Shown here one piece after another: positions 1 through 11,952 of a stretch of DNA of 64,000 nt. Origin of the DNA: Henricia sp. BOLD:AAB3569. Lineage: Eukaryota > Echinodermata > Asteroidea > Spinulosida > Echinasteridae. The notes beneath the pieces were generated by a model. It saw only the letters and a program-made list of their open reading frames with translations. It ran no database searches and was not told where the DNA came from. The DNA is taken from contig JBBELK010000635.1 of NCBI GenBank assembly GCA_037783545.1, positions 62,001 through 126,000 on the forward strand, in the 5' to 3' direction. The position numbers and the translations under genes are program-made. Numbering within the stretch: position 1 is the first letter of the stretch; every line of letters begins with the position of its first letter.

Positions 1-150
1 AGTTGTTGTTGTTGTTGTATATTTTATGGCATCTTCGGCAACTAAGGCCCTTTATGCCATCAACTATACGGTTTTAGCTTTAACTATACTATATTATCAA
101 CTTGAGATGACGAAGGAGTTGCAGTTTTAGAAGTGTTCGTGAATCAAGCA
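1..150 (-). repeat. tRNA-type SINE, 5'-truncated copy
   Basis: Shares the block GGCATCTTCGGCAACTAAGG through GATGACGAAGGAGTTGCAG with copies near 11.7, 12.9, 26.4, 29.3 and 61.5 kb. The longest copy (29.3 kb) ends in a B-box-like GGTTCGAATCC read on the minus strand. Confidence 0.6.
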
Positions 151-264
151 TGGAGAATTAAGAAAGTGGTGCGATCGTACGTTCAGGTTGCCTGACGCGT
201 CTTGTCTAAAGACACAACACGGTGAAATGTCCAAATATCTTCAACCATGCTGCAATGGGCGTCC

Positions 265-774
265 CTAGCTCCCAGTATGTTGTTCCATTTTGCAGACAAA
301 TCGAGAGTAAGAAGTGCACGGCCAGTCGTCCCATTTCCATCCGGAATCCCGGAATACGGCCGTGCAGTCGGCCCCGTCGGTGTCGTCCGGCTGATAGACA
401 GACCAGTCCGTGAACGAAGCCGTGGACCCATCAGACCAGGCAAAGAGACCCTCTTGTGCCACGTCGTTAAACCCAGTCCAAATGGACCCCGTCTCGGAAA
501 TGTCGTTGAAGATTTTCACCATGTCAATCACGAACTGGTTCTCCGCCGAACTGTGGATAGAGACCAAATGCGAATCTCCATATCGACGGCTTGATAAACC
601 CCGGCAGTAGTTATTGGCGTCGTTCCATGGCACCCAGTCGAGAATCAACTGATAGCAGTGGTTATCAAATGGGACCCAGTTTAACGGACAGGGCTTGCTG
701 CATCCGGCTTGAGCTTCATTCATTGAAACTGCCAAAATTGCGATCAGTGTTGTGAACCATACAAACGATCTCAT
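265..774 (-). CDS. Secreted C-type lectin (single CTLD, intronless)
   Basis: 169-residue uninterrupted frame. Residues 1-23 are a signal peptide (MRSFVWFTTLIAILAVSMNE, then AQA before a GC start). One C-type lectin-like domain fills the rest. It begins with a long-form Cys pair (CSKPCPLNW), then HCY, NNYC, SIWTGFND, QPDD, DC, WDDWPC and FVC near the C terminus. QPD is the galactose-type calcium-site motif of the family, and WDD stands where WND is usual, so calcium-dependent galactose binding is plausible by inference. There is no membrane segment. A TATATATA tract lies only about 15 bp upstream of the ATG, so the promoter is unclear. The intronless form could be genuine, or the gene could be a retrocopy; the frame is intact. 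Confidence 0.88.
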   Translation of the reverse strand: MRSFVWFTTLIAILAVSMNEAQAGCSKPCPLNWVPFDNHCYQLILDWVPWNDANNYCRGLSSRRYGDSHLVSIHSSAENQFVIDMVKIFNDISETGSIWTGFNDVAQEGLFAWSDGSTASFTDWSVYQPDDTDGADCTAVFRDSGWKWDDWPCTSYSRFVCKMEQHTGS

Positions 775-2138
775 GATGTCACTGCTATATATATGTAATT
801 GTTCTGTATTTGCGTAGGCCTACTTATTTCGGGTAGAGCATGGAGAGAGTTTCACCAGATATCAGGCAAAATTTCGACTGTCGACTTGCATTCCAGAAGG
901 TGTCAAACATTAACGTAGGCCTAAATTCTCAACGAGCAACACTGTAACTCAGATATCAGATCTGTTCCAAACCACGAACACACAACCGTCCAGCTATAAT
1001 ACTCTCGTTGTAATTAAATACATGTAGACCCTATGTTTATTATGAGGCACCGTACCGTATAATTGTTTGGATCCCGGAGATTAAAAATAGTCGATAATGA
1101 GGCTGAAAACTCATTGTAGGCGACCGTTCATTGTAGCAACGATGACGTTGACTGCAGGAAAAAGTCAGCTAAACGACCACTTGAAGGTCCTGGCACCGTA
1201 TAGCGTCTTAACACGCATTATCGATTACGGCGTTGTTGAGGCAAGTCGGGCACAACACTTGGCATGCAATTCGATATAGCCTTAAGACCATTTTGAAATT
1301 AAGCTTTTAAAGATAGATCACATGTTTGGAAAGCTTTCAAAAACAGGAACAGCGTAACTTGAGAAAAATTGATAAACTGCCTTGCAGAAATTTCAGCCAC
1401 GTAATTTGTGTGTGTGTTCAATTACTGGTAAAAAGCAATTTCTCCCACAAAAGTACGTGTACCACAAGACTTTTTAATAATAATTGTAGAATCTTCCTAA
1501 TTATACCTACTTTGTATAGGTATAACAAGCATTGTTAAGGCGTATTTTAACTCCACTAATGTAATTTTGTAACACGCCTCTCTCATCCGACAATCCTTTT
1601 TTCCCCTGACATTTTCTTTATTGTTTTAATGATGCTTTTTTAAGTTACACCTTCCGAGTCTAACCTATTACGAATGTTGACAATTTTTTTGTGATGTTGT
1701 AATGCACCTCTTTATCTTAAAATGTTTTACTTCCAATTTATCAATTTTTGTAAGTTCTCTCTCAATGAAATTAAAAATATCTCGCAAAAACACATCTCCA
1801 CTTTGTCCTTGTGTTATTCTTGTGCCCCACTACCATACTGCTATCCCCTCGTGCCGGGACTGGCAATGACTGGATCTTTTAACCGGTTGTCGGCTCCCAT
1901 CATCAGGCACTTTCCCGAACGGTTGAAATCCTTCATCTGCCACGGGGATCGTCCGATCGTCTCACGTATCGAGAGGTACGTAGTAGATACCTATATTTGA
2001 ACTTTAGGTTCATACAATCTTCCAAGGATACCATCATTGCTATCAACACTTTTAGTCGGATTTTTCTTAACTCATGAAGTAAAATGTTGGGTAACTACAA
2101 ATGATGAATTGGTGCTCGAATGTCTGCGATCAGTTTCA
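775..2138. other. No gene recognised
   Basis: AT-rich sequence with only short chance frames. The phrase CTTGCAGAAATTTCAGCCAC near 1,382 recurs near 33.8 kb (and in variant form near 37.6 and 41.1 kb), marking an old dispersed repeat. I see no splice-supported exon. Confidence 0.5.
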
Positions 2139-2390
2139 TATAGGGTGTTTCTATAAATTAGGGGTCCAAAAGTGTGACATTTGGTGTCCCCCGTTACACC
2201 TAATATGTGTTATTTTTCGTAAAAGAATCTTTAAAATGGCTTTTAAACCACTTTGTATGAATTGTACTTTATGTACTCACTCTTTGAGATGGAAAGTATT
2301 TGAAGAATGTGTCCTGAATTTACAAAAACAAGATGTAAAATGTAACAGGGGACACCAACACTGGACCCCTAATTTATAGAAAGACCCTAT
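2139..2390. mobile_element. MITE with about 28-bp terminal inverted repeats
   Basis: The left end ATAGGGTGTTTCTATAAATT continues into AGGGGTCC, and the right end is the inverted form (GGACCCCTAATTTATAGAAA then GACCCTAT). The element is about 250 bp and has no coding capacity. Confidence 0.8.
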
Positions 2391-2755
2391 AGCTGTTACA
2401 GCACAAAAAAGTCTAAGCATAAAGAATCTTTGCTTAATAAAATGAGGTTACGAGCCAAAACGTGCTTGCATCATCATCATGGTAAGCAAACGGCCTCTAA
2501 ATTTCACTAATACTATTCACACACATGTAGTTTCTATACAATTGGTAACCTAACTTGTATTAAGCAAGGGTTTTGTGCTGAGAAATGTTTGTGCTTGAGC
2601 ACCTGAATTTCGGCCGATTCACAAAATGGGCGCCACCAATAGTTTGACGCGGAAAGGCCATATACTTTTGCTGTGTACCTAACCTTGGTGAAAACAAATC
2701 GAACCTCACATTGCTGGACACGATAAAGGTTATAGCACGTTATATATTCTTGAGG

Positions 2756-2916
2756 AATAGACTACTAAAGTGAAAACGTCATCCTTTGTGTGCTGCCAAG
2801 GTTACTGGGTTCTACACTGAAACCAGTTAACTGTTTCCGTGCGCTTTAGCAATGGACGTTTTAGATTACCAGCGACTGTTACCATGGCAACTGATATCAC
2901 ACTTTAGTATTCTATA
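2756..2916. mobile_element. MITE, AATAGACTACTAAAGTG-ended family
   Basis: Starts AATAGACTACTAAAGTG and ends with the near-inverse CACACTTTAGTATTCTA. The same terminus occurs in the 45.55-45.95 kb element and in the repeated block between 55 and 59 kb (CACTTTAGTAGTCTATT). Confidence 0.65.
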
Positions 2917-3451
2917 AAAAGCATGGATTAAAAATTTCTCTTCGCGAAAACACCGTTAATCGTATTTTAATACTAGGCTACCATAAAACTCCAACCAAAT
3001 TGTTTTTCACATCAATTTTAAACCTTGTCAATAGATATAATTGACAAATACCGCCAATTTCGACTCTGATATAATATGAAAACACAAACAAAAGTTTAAA
3101 GAAAATGTGAGAAGGATTTATTTTACTTTTTAAAATGGGAAACGAATTACGTAAAAAAAATCCCAAAGCCAAACATCTCAAAAGTCATTGTATACCTTAC
3201 AGGCAATCGATATAGTCAAAAAGGTAATACAAGCCAGTTAAAGTTCTGGTTAAGCTTTACACAAAAAGATATTGTAAAGGTACATACTACACATGATATA
3301 TGCCTTTTGCGTGTGCTTCTGCACTTCATTTGTGCATTAGATATAAATACATTTGTATATCATGTCTATATATATAGCGCCCTCTGTAGGTGTTTGAGGG
3401 ATTTTAATACTGGGAAAAGAGTTTAATTTTGTTTCCCCCCGAAGTGCTCGT

Positions 3452-3900
3452 TAATGCATAGTTCCGACCTGTCAATCAAGCCGAACCCGCGACCAATCAC
3501 AACAGAGCTAGCAGACGGCGCCCACAAAGGTCAAAGTGATGCAATCATCACAAACAATCCGCGATGTTCTGCCCATACAGTTTGTATGTTGTATGCGCCA
3601 GTGACCAGGTTAATTTTGGTTTCAATGTCGGGCGATTCGCTGTTCAAAGGTAGGAAAGAGCATCTTTATGAAAGATATGTCATCTCTGCATTACTAGCCC
3701 ATCGCTCAGTGTGTGCTACGGTAACTGTCGACCTCAAAACATAAATACCTTTGGGTTTTCTCCAATGAATCTGTGCTTTCCATGCCGAGTCCCGTTGCTT
3801 TGTACGTAGTCTCGCCATTTTTTGGCGATGGCTTGTGAGCACATAGCAACAATATCCAAGGGGGCGGGGTTAACTGGGCAATCTCGGAACTATGCATTGG
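3452..3900. mobile_element. About 445-bp TIR element (ATGCATAGTTCCGA ends)
   Basis: Flanked by ATGCATAGTTCCGA and its inverse TCGGAACTATGCAT. A near full-length copy lies in the opposite orientation at about 50,881-51,318. The shared interior includes the GCGCCAGTGACCAGGT region and the CATGCCGAGTCCCGTTGC region. Confidence 0.75.
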
Positions 3901-4009
3901 GTAAAACGCGTTATTACAGTCAAACTTGTCTGTAATGGTAATTTTGATAAAAATGTAACTTACTTTAAACTCCTTTTCTGTGGTTGGTCCCAAACGAGTT
4001 GTGTACCCG

Positions 4010-4552
4010 GTACTTTAAAGGGCCTTAATTGGGATTTTTATCAATTAAATATATGCTATAAAACCAATATACTCAGTTTAGTTGTTATGCTAATGCGAAT
4101 AGGCATATTCATGTCACTAGAGGCAAACACAGGAAAATCACATCCAACTGTGCACAAAAGATTCTACCTTTTTTTCTCAAACGTCCTGGAACTTTTGTAA
4201 TCCATGACTGTTTGAGTTTGTTCTACATGTTTCCTGTTGTAAGCCATGTCCAAACTGGGGGAGAAAACTGCAATAATTTGCCACAAGTCCAACTTTAAGT
4301 CTTATGTTTTTTCTTAACTTTTCCCTTCTGTCTTCTTTACGTGATGCACTCCAAACAGCGCCCTTTGTCTGTGGTTTATTGCAATGAAATCTTCAAAGTT
4401 GAAAAAGGCTACCTTTTTATTGATTTTACATCCAAACGAACAATAGTACATGTATGTCTTGCTGAACAAGTAATCCATCATATGAAGCAAAGATTAGGCA
4501 ACAATTTGTTTAGCATGTCACAGCCCTTTAAGTTAACACTTCGTGAAGTGGC
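4010..4552. repeat. Dispersed repeat shared with intron 2 of peptide gene B
   Basis: Long collinear similarity to about 24,340-24,893, including CCATGACTGTTTG, GCCTGTTGTAAGCCATGT-like and AAGTCTTATGTTTTTTCTT. The ends carry TTAAAGGGCC-like and inverse GCCCTTTAAG-like sequences, suggesting a non-autonomous transposon. Confidence 0.65.
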
Positions 4553-4791
4553 CAACATATAATTTACAAGGTTTTTTGTCTAGCCCCGAATAGGCTTATT
4601 GGGCGATTCCCAACATTTTAAAAGTTAACACTCAAATTATAAAAAATATATTTCGAAACTTGATACAAAATACTGCCCAATTCCTAAAATTTTGTAATTT
4701 CTTCATCCATTAACATTAAAATCGTACAAGAATCACCAAAATAATGGAAATTGAATCCTCCAAAAGACCAAAGTAACTCCGGTTGGGGAAA

Positions 4792-4825
<34 letters not shown>
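4792..4825. repeat. Poly-G tract
   Basis: An uninterrupted run of more than 30 G immediately before a tRNA-derived SINE. Poly-proline frames across it on the minus strand are artefacts. Confidence 0.9.
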
Positions 4826-4826
<1 letters not shown>

Positions 4827-5130
4827 GTACCGTAACCGAGTGGTTTGGGTCACTGACTCGCAATATTCGGGCGAAAACTTGGGGTTGCAGGTTCGATACC
4901 CTTGAGCAAGGCACTTAAACACACTTGCTCCATCTTTCGGAAGGGATGTAAAGCCGTTGATCCAGTGTGTTAGGTAACGCACTTTAAAGATCCCAAAGCA
5001 TTCTTTCGTGAAGAGTAAGGGGATTCCGGTGTCTCTGGCCGTTTCTAATTCTGTCATCGTCTTTTCCTCACGGGTTTCCTCACGCTTGCGAGCGACAGTG
5101 CAATGAGCACTTTTGAGGAATCCGTGGTTT
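4826..5130 (+). repeat. tRNA-headed SINE
   Basis: Has an A-box-like head (TACCGTAACCGAGTGGTT) and a B-box-like GGTTCGATACC, then a body running to GAGCGACAGTGCAATGAGCA. The body matches the inverted copy at 11.95-12.31 kb (TTTAAAGATCCCAAAGCATT, GGATTCCGGTGTCTCTGGCC). Confidence 0.75.
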
Positions 5131-5229
5131 CAGTACCAGAAAGAAGTAACAGTAATAATAATAGAGGATGTTCTGCATTGTCGTTGAGTAAAGTCGGAAG
5201 CATTTCCCAAATTTCGAAACCTCTCTCGA

Positions 5230-5340
5230 AAAAGGTGTACTGTTACTTAAACCGTTCAACAATGGAAGCACAATATGTGCAACCATGCATGTCCTCAAGG
5301 AACAAAGAAACTGCCCCATGAAATGGCGGATATAGGCATA
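5230..5340. repeat. Partial MITE of the CGAATAGCYGCCAT family
   Basis: AACCGTTCAACAATGGAAGC through GCCCCATGAAATGGCGG matches, in inverse, the complete element at 31,984-32,132. Only one end is recognisable here. Confidence 0.55.
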
Positions 5341-6289
5341 GGCATGAACTATTTAAAGCGCAAGGTGCTCTTAAACCGCCTTGCAATGGGGAAAAACCCT
5401 CCCAATTTCCTTTTTACAGTTGACACTAAACAGCAAAAGCGAAAGTTATAAAAAGATGACAAGAACCATTAATTGCGAACACACAGAAAAATGTTGGCTT
5501 GCAGAAGGTAAAGGTGCATTTATTTTTAACGGAATGGGTTCCTGTTGTAACCCCTGTTGGGTGCTGTAAAAAAGAAAAGATAAAATGTCAGCATATCAGT
5601 GTCGGTATGGAATAAAAAAACCACTTAGCAGTAGTCCTTATTCTTGGGTGTCACTTTCTTGACAACCGGTTGCTATCCGTCATTACTGTCCATACTATGG
5701 CACGCCAAAGCGAAAATAATTTAAAAAAATGTTAACGAAAATGTTGCGCAAGAAAAAAAAAGGTTGGCATGACTTTTAAATAGTATGGACACATTAATGG
5801 CGGATATGATAGTTGTTGACGTCACGTCACGTCATGTGTAAGCACATTTGTAAACGGAGCCACTAGCACAGGAATTTCGAGTTACGAAGGTATTCGTGTG
5901 CACAAAAGCCTATTCTCATGTCGGGACTGAGCTGAGCGATCACTTCGAGGTAAACGGAGTTTCGAGTTATCCGGTTTCGACTTAACGCGATTTTACTGTA
6001 GCAGAAAATTCATTTGATTTACCATTTGATTATCCAAAATGTGACGTGTACTGTATTACGAATGACTGGTGTTAACGTAGGTGGACAAAATTGGCCGTTA
6101 ACTCAGTTTTGCTAAGCAAATAACTTTTGTCCTAAGCAAATTTCCGTGCTTAAAAGCTCCTTGAAATTGGTCAAAAGTGACGCACATGCGTCGGGCGTCA
6201 AGCGTCGTTTTGAAAACGACGCTGTTAACGCTCTGTGTAGAAAGCGTGAAGGCTATATATATACACACACACACCCACTCCATGGCCAG

Positions 6290-6545
6290 TCACACACGCG
6301 TCAAGCGTCGCGCACAAGACTTGCGTACCAAGATGCATTTAAAGAGATCTCTATTTCTAAACGTGCCAAGTTCACATTTAATCCGGAAATGGTGATTTTC
6401 AAATTTTAATAGAGATATATCCTTATTAGAAATAAAGATATCTCTATTTTGTGGTTGGATGTACGTCCAGAAGTGGAGCTATCTTTAAATGCTGGCCATC
6501 TTGGCACGACATATACTTGACGCGCGCGACGCTTGACGCGAATGT
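6290..6545. repeat. Imperfect inverted repeat
   Basis: CGCGTCAAGCGTCGCGC and AGAGATCTCTATTTCTAA on the left are mirrored by TTAGAAATAAAGATATCTCT and GCGCGCGACGCTTGACGCG on the right. Likely a foldback element. Confidence 0.5.
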
Positions 6546-6989
6546 GTTATACCAGAGGTCGATTTCACAAAAGTTAAGACGAGTTCAATGCGTCCTAATT
6601 CCCATACCAACGTACCAAGATAAGAGTGACCCTTCCCAAGACGCGTCTTAACGCTCTGTGAAACCGGCCCCGGGGGCCAGCCGTTCAGCAGAAAAAAATG
6701 CTTATAGCAAACTTTCTTTGCTTTGAAAACATGGGTTAACAGTAAAAATTGTATGTGATGTGTGTTACAATTATTGACTGTTTATCCGCTACTCTTATAT
6801 AAATACACAAGTTCCCATACTATTTTGACTGGTAACACATTTTTACAAAGCAAATACATTTTTGATTAAGCAAATGTTTCTGCTAAACGGCTTTATGAGG
6901 CTCGACACTTGCCAACATGTGACCACGCCTTAAATAATTCTAGACAATAACTAATATAGTTACGATAATCTGTAGTGATTTGTACTTAC

Positions 6990-7073
6990 ACATGCAGTCG
7001 TATCTTCTTTCGTCGAACTTTTCATATCTGTCATCGCATTGACAAATGGCCCCCGAGAACCAGTGACGACAAT
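6990..7073 (-). CDS. Gene D, cysteine-core exon
   Basis: 84 bp between TTGCAG and GTAAGT, phase 1 at both ends, four cysteines with the CQCD core. The minus-strand frame continues upstream of the acceptor only by chance. Confidence 0.7.
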
Positions 7074-8811
7074 CTGCAATCAAACGGACAAAATTATTGT
7101 AATAAACATCTCTGTGAGAAGCTTTTTTAGGAGTCGTTTTAATGATCTCGAAGTAAAGAAACCAAAGTCTGAATTGGTATACACGGTGTCTCCCCCTCCC
7201 CCAAAAAGTCCAGGCCAAACCATGAAGCCTCGGAATATAGGTTTCCCAAGGTTCCAAATCTTCTAGCACGAAAAATTAAAATCTGTCATCCAAATCAATG
7301 AAGACAATCAGACGTTATGTCATTGATTGTGCAGCAAAGTTACATCCTAGTTCATGAACAAGATATGATTATTTGACAAGAAATGGCCGTCCAGTTCAGT
7401 ATAAGTCTTCTTCTTTTGAAGGATTTTGCGACTTAAAGGGACACATCGGCTTTGTTGGGCTATTTTGGGCTCGAAATAGACCCATACATTATTCTGAAGC
7501 GCTTTCCAGAGTAAATTAGATATATCCTGAAAAGACGCCGTCAAATTTGGCTGTTTTTGAGCATTTAAAAAAAAATTCAAGGTCACGTGACGTTTTGGAA
7601 CCAGATTCTGGTTCCGAAAAGTCACGTGGTCTTGTGAGTTAGTTGCATTTCCAGCCGTATGAAAGTTTCTTACTGCAGAACTGCACCAAATTCGACTCTG
7701 ATTTTCCCCAAATATTTATAAGTAATTGACAAAAGAGAGACTATTTATACAGGTATGAAACAAAGTTAAACATAAGTATGAAAATTCGAACATAATTGTT
7801 GGTTTCGAGAGTCCGGAGAACGGGAGCGAGCGCGTGCTACGCTATATACGGCAGGCTACCGTGGAATGTAGGATATTTGCCCCGCGCAGCACGGCAATTA
7901 GCCTGAGTGCACACACGGCCGGGTGTGTTGCTCTGGTGTACGTTCGTGAAGAAAAAAACATGATGCCAACTCCTCAAATGAAACCGGAAATTCCTATTCG
8001 GTCGTCCGGGCTTACCAGTGAAATCGTGAGCGGAAAATTGGAGATATCCTGAGCAGGAGAAGAGCGAATCGTTTGTGACAAAGTCGTGAGGCTCGCGCGT
8101 AGTTGCAACGGCTGGTAAAGCGTTTTTGTTAATTTTGCACTTTTGTAAATTACGGGATATTTTGATCTTTTTTCACAACAACCATCAAAAAAGTATTTTC
8201 AATGCTGCTACATCACTAAATCATGTAAACAGTAGGCCGGTGTGTACCTTAAAGTCGTTACCCCTATGAGGTTCTTCAGCTTAGCCACGAAGTGCGAGAG
8301 AAATTCTTAGTTTTAGAGGTGGGAGGAAAACCCCACACACCAACGTGTGGGGAAAATCGACGGAATCAAGCAGGGACTGAGATAACCCAATCTACACGCG
8401 GACGGGATTCGAACCAGGGCCGCATTGTGGAAGGCGAGGAAAGATCCGCTACGCCAACCTGATTCCCCTATATATAAGACAATAGGCAGTCAACTGCTTT
8501 GGTCAATTTTAAAAGATTTCTTATCAGGATCTGGGGAAATATATATTCTGAGGTTGCTTGGCTTTGCCTTTGGGGTGGGGATGGGGAGAAACGCCCTGTA
8601 TATCCTTACTTTGTTGTTTTCTGCCACGTGATGACCCACGACCATGCGGGTACGCCCTTCTGTCCATTTGGAGGTCGTCCTCGTAAGCGTTTCGCTTCTG
8701 CATCTGCTCAAAAATGTCCGAGTCCAAATCTTCGTCGTCATCGTAAAATGCAGTTACCACCGAAAACAGCACAGCAACGGCTAAAAATGTAAGAAGTGTC
8801 CTAGACGCCAT
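6990..8811 (-). CDS. Four-cysteine cationic peptide precursor, gene D (two coding exons found, 3' end missing)
   Basis: Coding exons 8610-8811 and 6990-7073. Exon 1 encodes 67 residues: signal peptide (MASRTLLTFLAVAVLFSVVT, cleavage after AFY or earlier), an acidic prosegment (DDDEDLDSD), a KR site at 39-40, an RR site at 51-52, then an RG/K-rich run (HGRGSSRGRKQQ). It ends in phase 1 at AAA|GTAAGG. The second exon follows TTGATTGCAG and gives NCRHWFSGAIC, then QCDD and a final C, so C-x8-C-x1-C-x13-C. It ends in phase 1 at a consensus donor (ATGT|GTAAGT), so a further short coding exon should lie below 6,990; I could not identify it. Reading through the donor instead would end at 6,940. It has the same plan and intron phase as A, B and C; antimicrobial function is inference. 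Confidence 0.72.
8320..8472 (-). repeat. tRNA-derived SINE
   Basis: Read on the minus strand it has a GGCGTAGCGG head, a B box GGTTCGAATCCCGTCCG, then ATTGGGTTATCTCAGTCCCT. The body matches the plus-oriented copy at 47.5-47.65 kb. Confidence 0.7.
8610..8811 (-). CDS. Gene D, first coding exon
   Basis: 202 bp; ATG directly follows an acceptor-like AATCAAG, as in gene A where ATG follows GCAG. Signal peptide, acidic prosegment and two dibasic sites. Ends phase 1 at GTAAGG. Confidence 0.75.
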
Positions 8812-9099
8812 CTTGATTGATCGATTTTTTACCTGTTGTATATTGGGAAGATAATTTTTTACACTGATTACCATGAAATTGGATTTTAAATTACACCCCC
8901 CGCCCCCCCACACCCCACAAAAAATAAATAAATATAATAGTAATATTAATTTTAAGAAATAACAAACATTAAAATGTGTTATTGCTTTCGGTTTGGCACC
9001 GTGACAGAAACTGATATAAATTGCACCTCTTGTTTTATAACTTCTCTTTCGTGGACATAGTTTTTGATTAAAAAATCGATAAAACAAACAGTTACGTTT

Positions 9100-9940
9100 T
9101 AGTTACTCCAGAAATACAAATTACCATTTGTTATGACTTGGTGAATTTTACTCATGAAAAAGCTAATGACTTGGAAAAACTAAGAAAGGTCATCTTTATT
9201 ATAATTTATTATTTTTTTACAACGTAAAATGTAAAGGTCTCAATCCCAAGCAAGCACATGTGATTGCATCCCTTTAAACTGCCTTTAGTAGAAATGGGGA
9301 GCTTAATAGTCATCAATAATTGGAATTGAATACTGATGCCATAATCTCAGTGAAATATGTCCTATCAAGCAACTCGGAAAACGGAGCGATGCGCATAAAT
9401 CCCTTCATTTTGATCTTTGCGCAGAATAAGACGATTTCTCAAGGGACGGACTTGAGTTCGGTGTCAAGTGTTTTAGCACGTGTCTTATGACAAAAACCCA
9501 AATTAAATTGATTCATCAAGAGCATTTGGGTGAAGAATTATCCGACAAACCGATCCCCTTGGGTGACTTTGAATGATGGTGCGGAACTTTATTTTCTGTA
9601 TGCATTGGAGATGCTTCCGCAGGAGTCAATTACTCATTTTTTTCGCAAATGCTGTTTTGCGACGTGCTTGAAAAACAAAAGAAGCTTTGGAAAACTTGTT
9701 GCAGCCAGTTTCTTTTAAATCCATTTTTGGTTCTCTGCTTTTGAAATGAAATGTGGGGAAAAAATATCACAAAGGCTTTGTCTTTTTTGGCGTCATCGCA
9801 ATGTCACAACGAAAAATGTACAACGAAATTATAATAAAAATGACAGTCGATAGAGATTGATTTTGTAGACGAAAGATTCGCGCCGTGCCCCAAATGGTGT
9901 CTGCCCAGGGGGTACCGGTAAGAACATTTGCAGACATCAA
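9100..9940. other. No gene recognised
   Basis: AT-rich, with only chance frames. A TATA-like TTATAAAAC (minus strand, 9,032-9,041) is a possible promoter for gene D, about 225 bp above its ATG; the linking non-coding exon was not found. Confidence 0.4.
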
Positions 9941-9945
9941 CAACG

Positions 9946-10088
9946 GGGGGTAGGTCCTGTCGTTTTCAGACTTATTTCAAGTCTGAGATCGCGTATACTT
10001 CTCCAAATATAGGTACCCAATGCAAAACTGGTATATTATACACGAAGTCACACTTGAAATAAGTCTAAAAACGACAGGACCTACCCCT
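9946..10088. mobile_element. Foldback element
   Basis: GGGGTAGGTCCTGTCGTTTT followed by AGACTTATTTCAAGT is mirrored at the right end by ACTTGAAATAAGTCT and AAAACGACAGGACCTACCCC. About 140 bp, non-coding. Confidence 0.75.
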
Positions 10089-10099
10089 GTACCGATCCT

Positions 10100-11700
10100 C
10101 CCCCTCCCACCTCCCACCCCCCACTCACCCCGGTCTGCCGCGGGTAAATGTGCGTATCATTTCAATAATTTGTGATCGATCACTTGAGATTACATGTAGT
10201 GAAATGGTAGATTTAGAGTTAGTTAAATTTTAGGTCTTGGAGTCGTATTAAATTTTCATTAAACCTGTGGTTACATAAAATATGTATACTGTATTATAGA
10301 GTGCAGATTCCATTGATAAAAATAGCATATCGTGGCCCTTTAAACTTTGTCATATCCTCTCTACTGTTATACATGTTTTAGGCCTATCTTAGGTTATTGA
10401 CGCGATATAAAGATACATGTACTATATGGCACCATATCAAAACTTGCCAGAAAATTTACGAAACTGCGAATTATACAATTTATATATAAAGAATAAAACA
10501 CACCTTTAAAATTATACAAAAACACCACACTAAACAAACGCCCCAAATTATTTCAGTGAATTAATACCCAAAGTTTTATCGACAAATTCACATAGTTTAT
10601 TTTGGCTTATCGATGTCAAATTGTCTTTGTATATGGTCTGCTCTGTAAAGTTACACGCAGTACAAGACAATTCTGTAAAGGAATTATTCAAAGAATGTGC
10701 GAAATTTCCCTTCCTTACCTTTTGATAATGCCAATCTTTTAATATACTTAATTGCAACTCAATAGGAGGTTTCGTAATGAATGCAAACTCTACGCATACT
10801 TTAATAACAAAAGTTGCTCTGATGACGACAACAAAGCTTGTCCGGGGCTTGTCCTACCTAGCAACAACTATTGTATGCAAAATGAATTCCAACCATATAG
10901 ATTGAATTTAAAGTAACAGTGAATGAAATAGCTCATCACAATGTCACAAGATTTGGATTTGAATACAGGCATTTTAAAAACTGCCGAATTTTCGATTGTT
11001 AAAACGAAAATAATTCACGACGAAATAGTCAACCTTACCTGCTCAGAATACGCCGATCTCCTCTCGGTATCAAATCCATGTCCGAAAACCGACCAAAATC
11101 GTCATTTAAATAGTTTCGGGTAACTCCCACGAGAATGTTTTTCCAGAAGAAAAAAAGGCCATACTTCAGTGCGGTTCATAAATAGATGGGGCAACGCCCA
11201 CACTTCGCCAACACGCGAATCTGCGTGATGCAACGTTTCAGTGACTACGTGTGGCACGTGACGCCTCTCTAATTTTGCACCACACACCCTATCCCACGTG
11301 CAATTAAGAAATTTCTCCCTCGTTGTGTACAAGAAGATCGTTGGAGCATCTTAGATCAAACGACAAAAAGTACAACCGCCAACGTTTGACATTGAAGGAT
11401 TGGGTGAAACCATAAACCCATAAATTAGTGGAACACTTATACATAGTTGCAATTAATTTGGGAACCATGTGCGTGCGCGTACCAATAACTTTACGCAAAA
11501 AAATGGAAGGTGTGTCTACCCTAGTGTGACAAAATGTTTGACTTAAGATAGTTCGTATAGAGAAATCGTCATAGCTTGACGTAACTGCACACCCACCGAG
11601 AATGTTTTATTTGTATTTATTATTTTTATTTTATAACTTTAAGCTCGCCGAACCCACAAGGGTGACGACCGTGCCACGGGCAAACCGCCTTCTATCCTCG
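10100..11700. other. No gene recognised
   Basis: A minus-strand frame at 10,548-10,757 contains CTAC and KLCEF but has no convincing splice sites or homology, and I do not call it. The rest is AT-rich intergenic sequence. Confidence 0.4.
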
Positions 11701-11704
11701 AATC

Positions 11705-11880
11705 AAGTGACTTGTTGTTGCCGTATAGTTGGTATGACATCTATGAAGGCCTTTCATGCCATCAATACTATACGATATTAGCATTATTTTTAATTATTAA
11801 CTTGAGATGACGAAGGAGATGCAGTTTTAGAAGTGAGAGGGAATACCCAGGAAATCTCCTGGGGGAAATTCCATGGTTAG
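11705..11880 (-). repeat. SINE fragment
   Basis: Carries the AAGGCCTTTCATGCCATCAA, GATGACGAAGGAGATGCAG and TTTTAGAAGTGAGAGG blocks shared with the 26.4 and 29.3 kb copies. Confidence 0.6.
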
Positions 11881-11952
11881 TAACGTTACATAACTTACTG
11901 GAGTTCTTTTATCTGTTATATCAACACGCAAGCCTGTCAGTTCTCCATTTTA

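Noticed and set aside
4684-5057. Minus-strand frames with a long poly-proline run
   Set aside because: Produced by the poly-G tract and SINE; no splice sites or homology.
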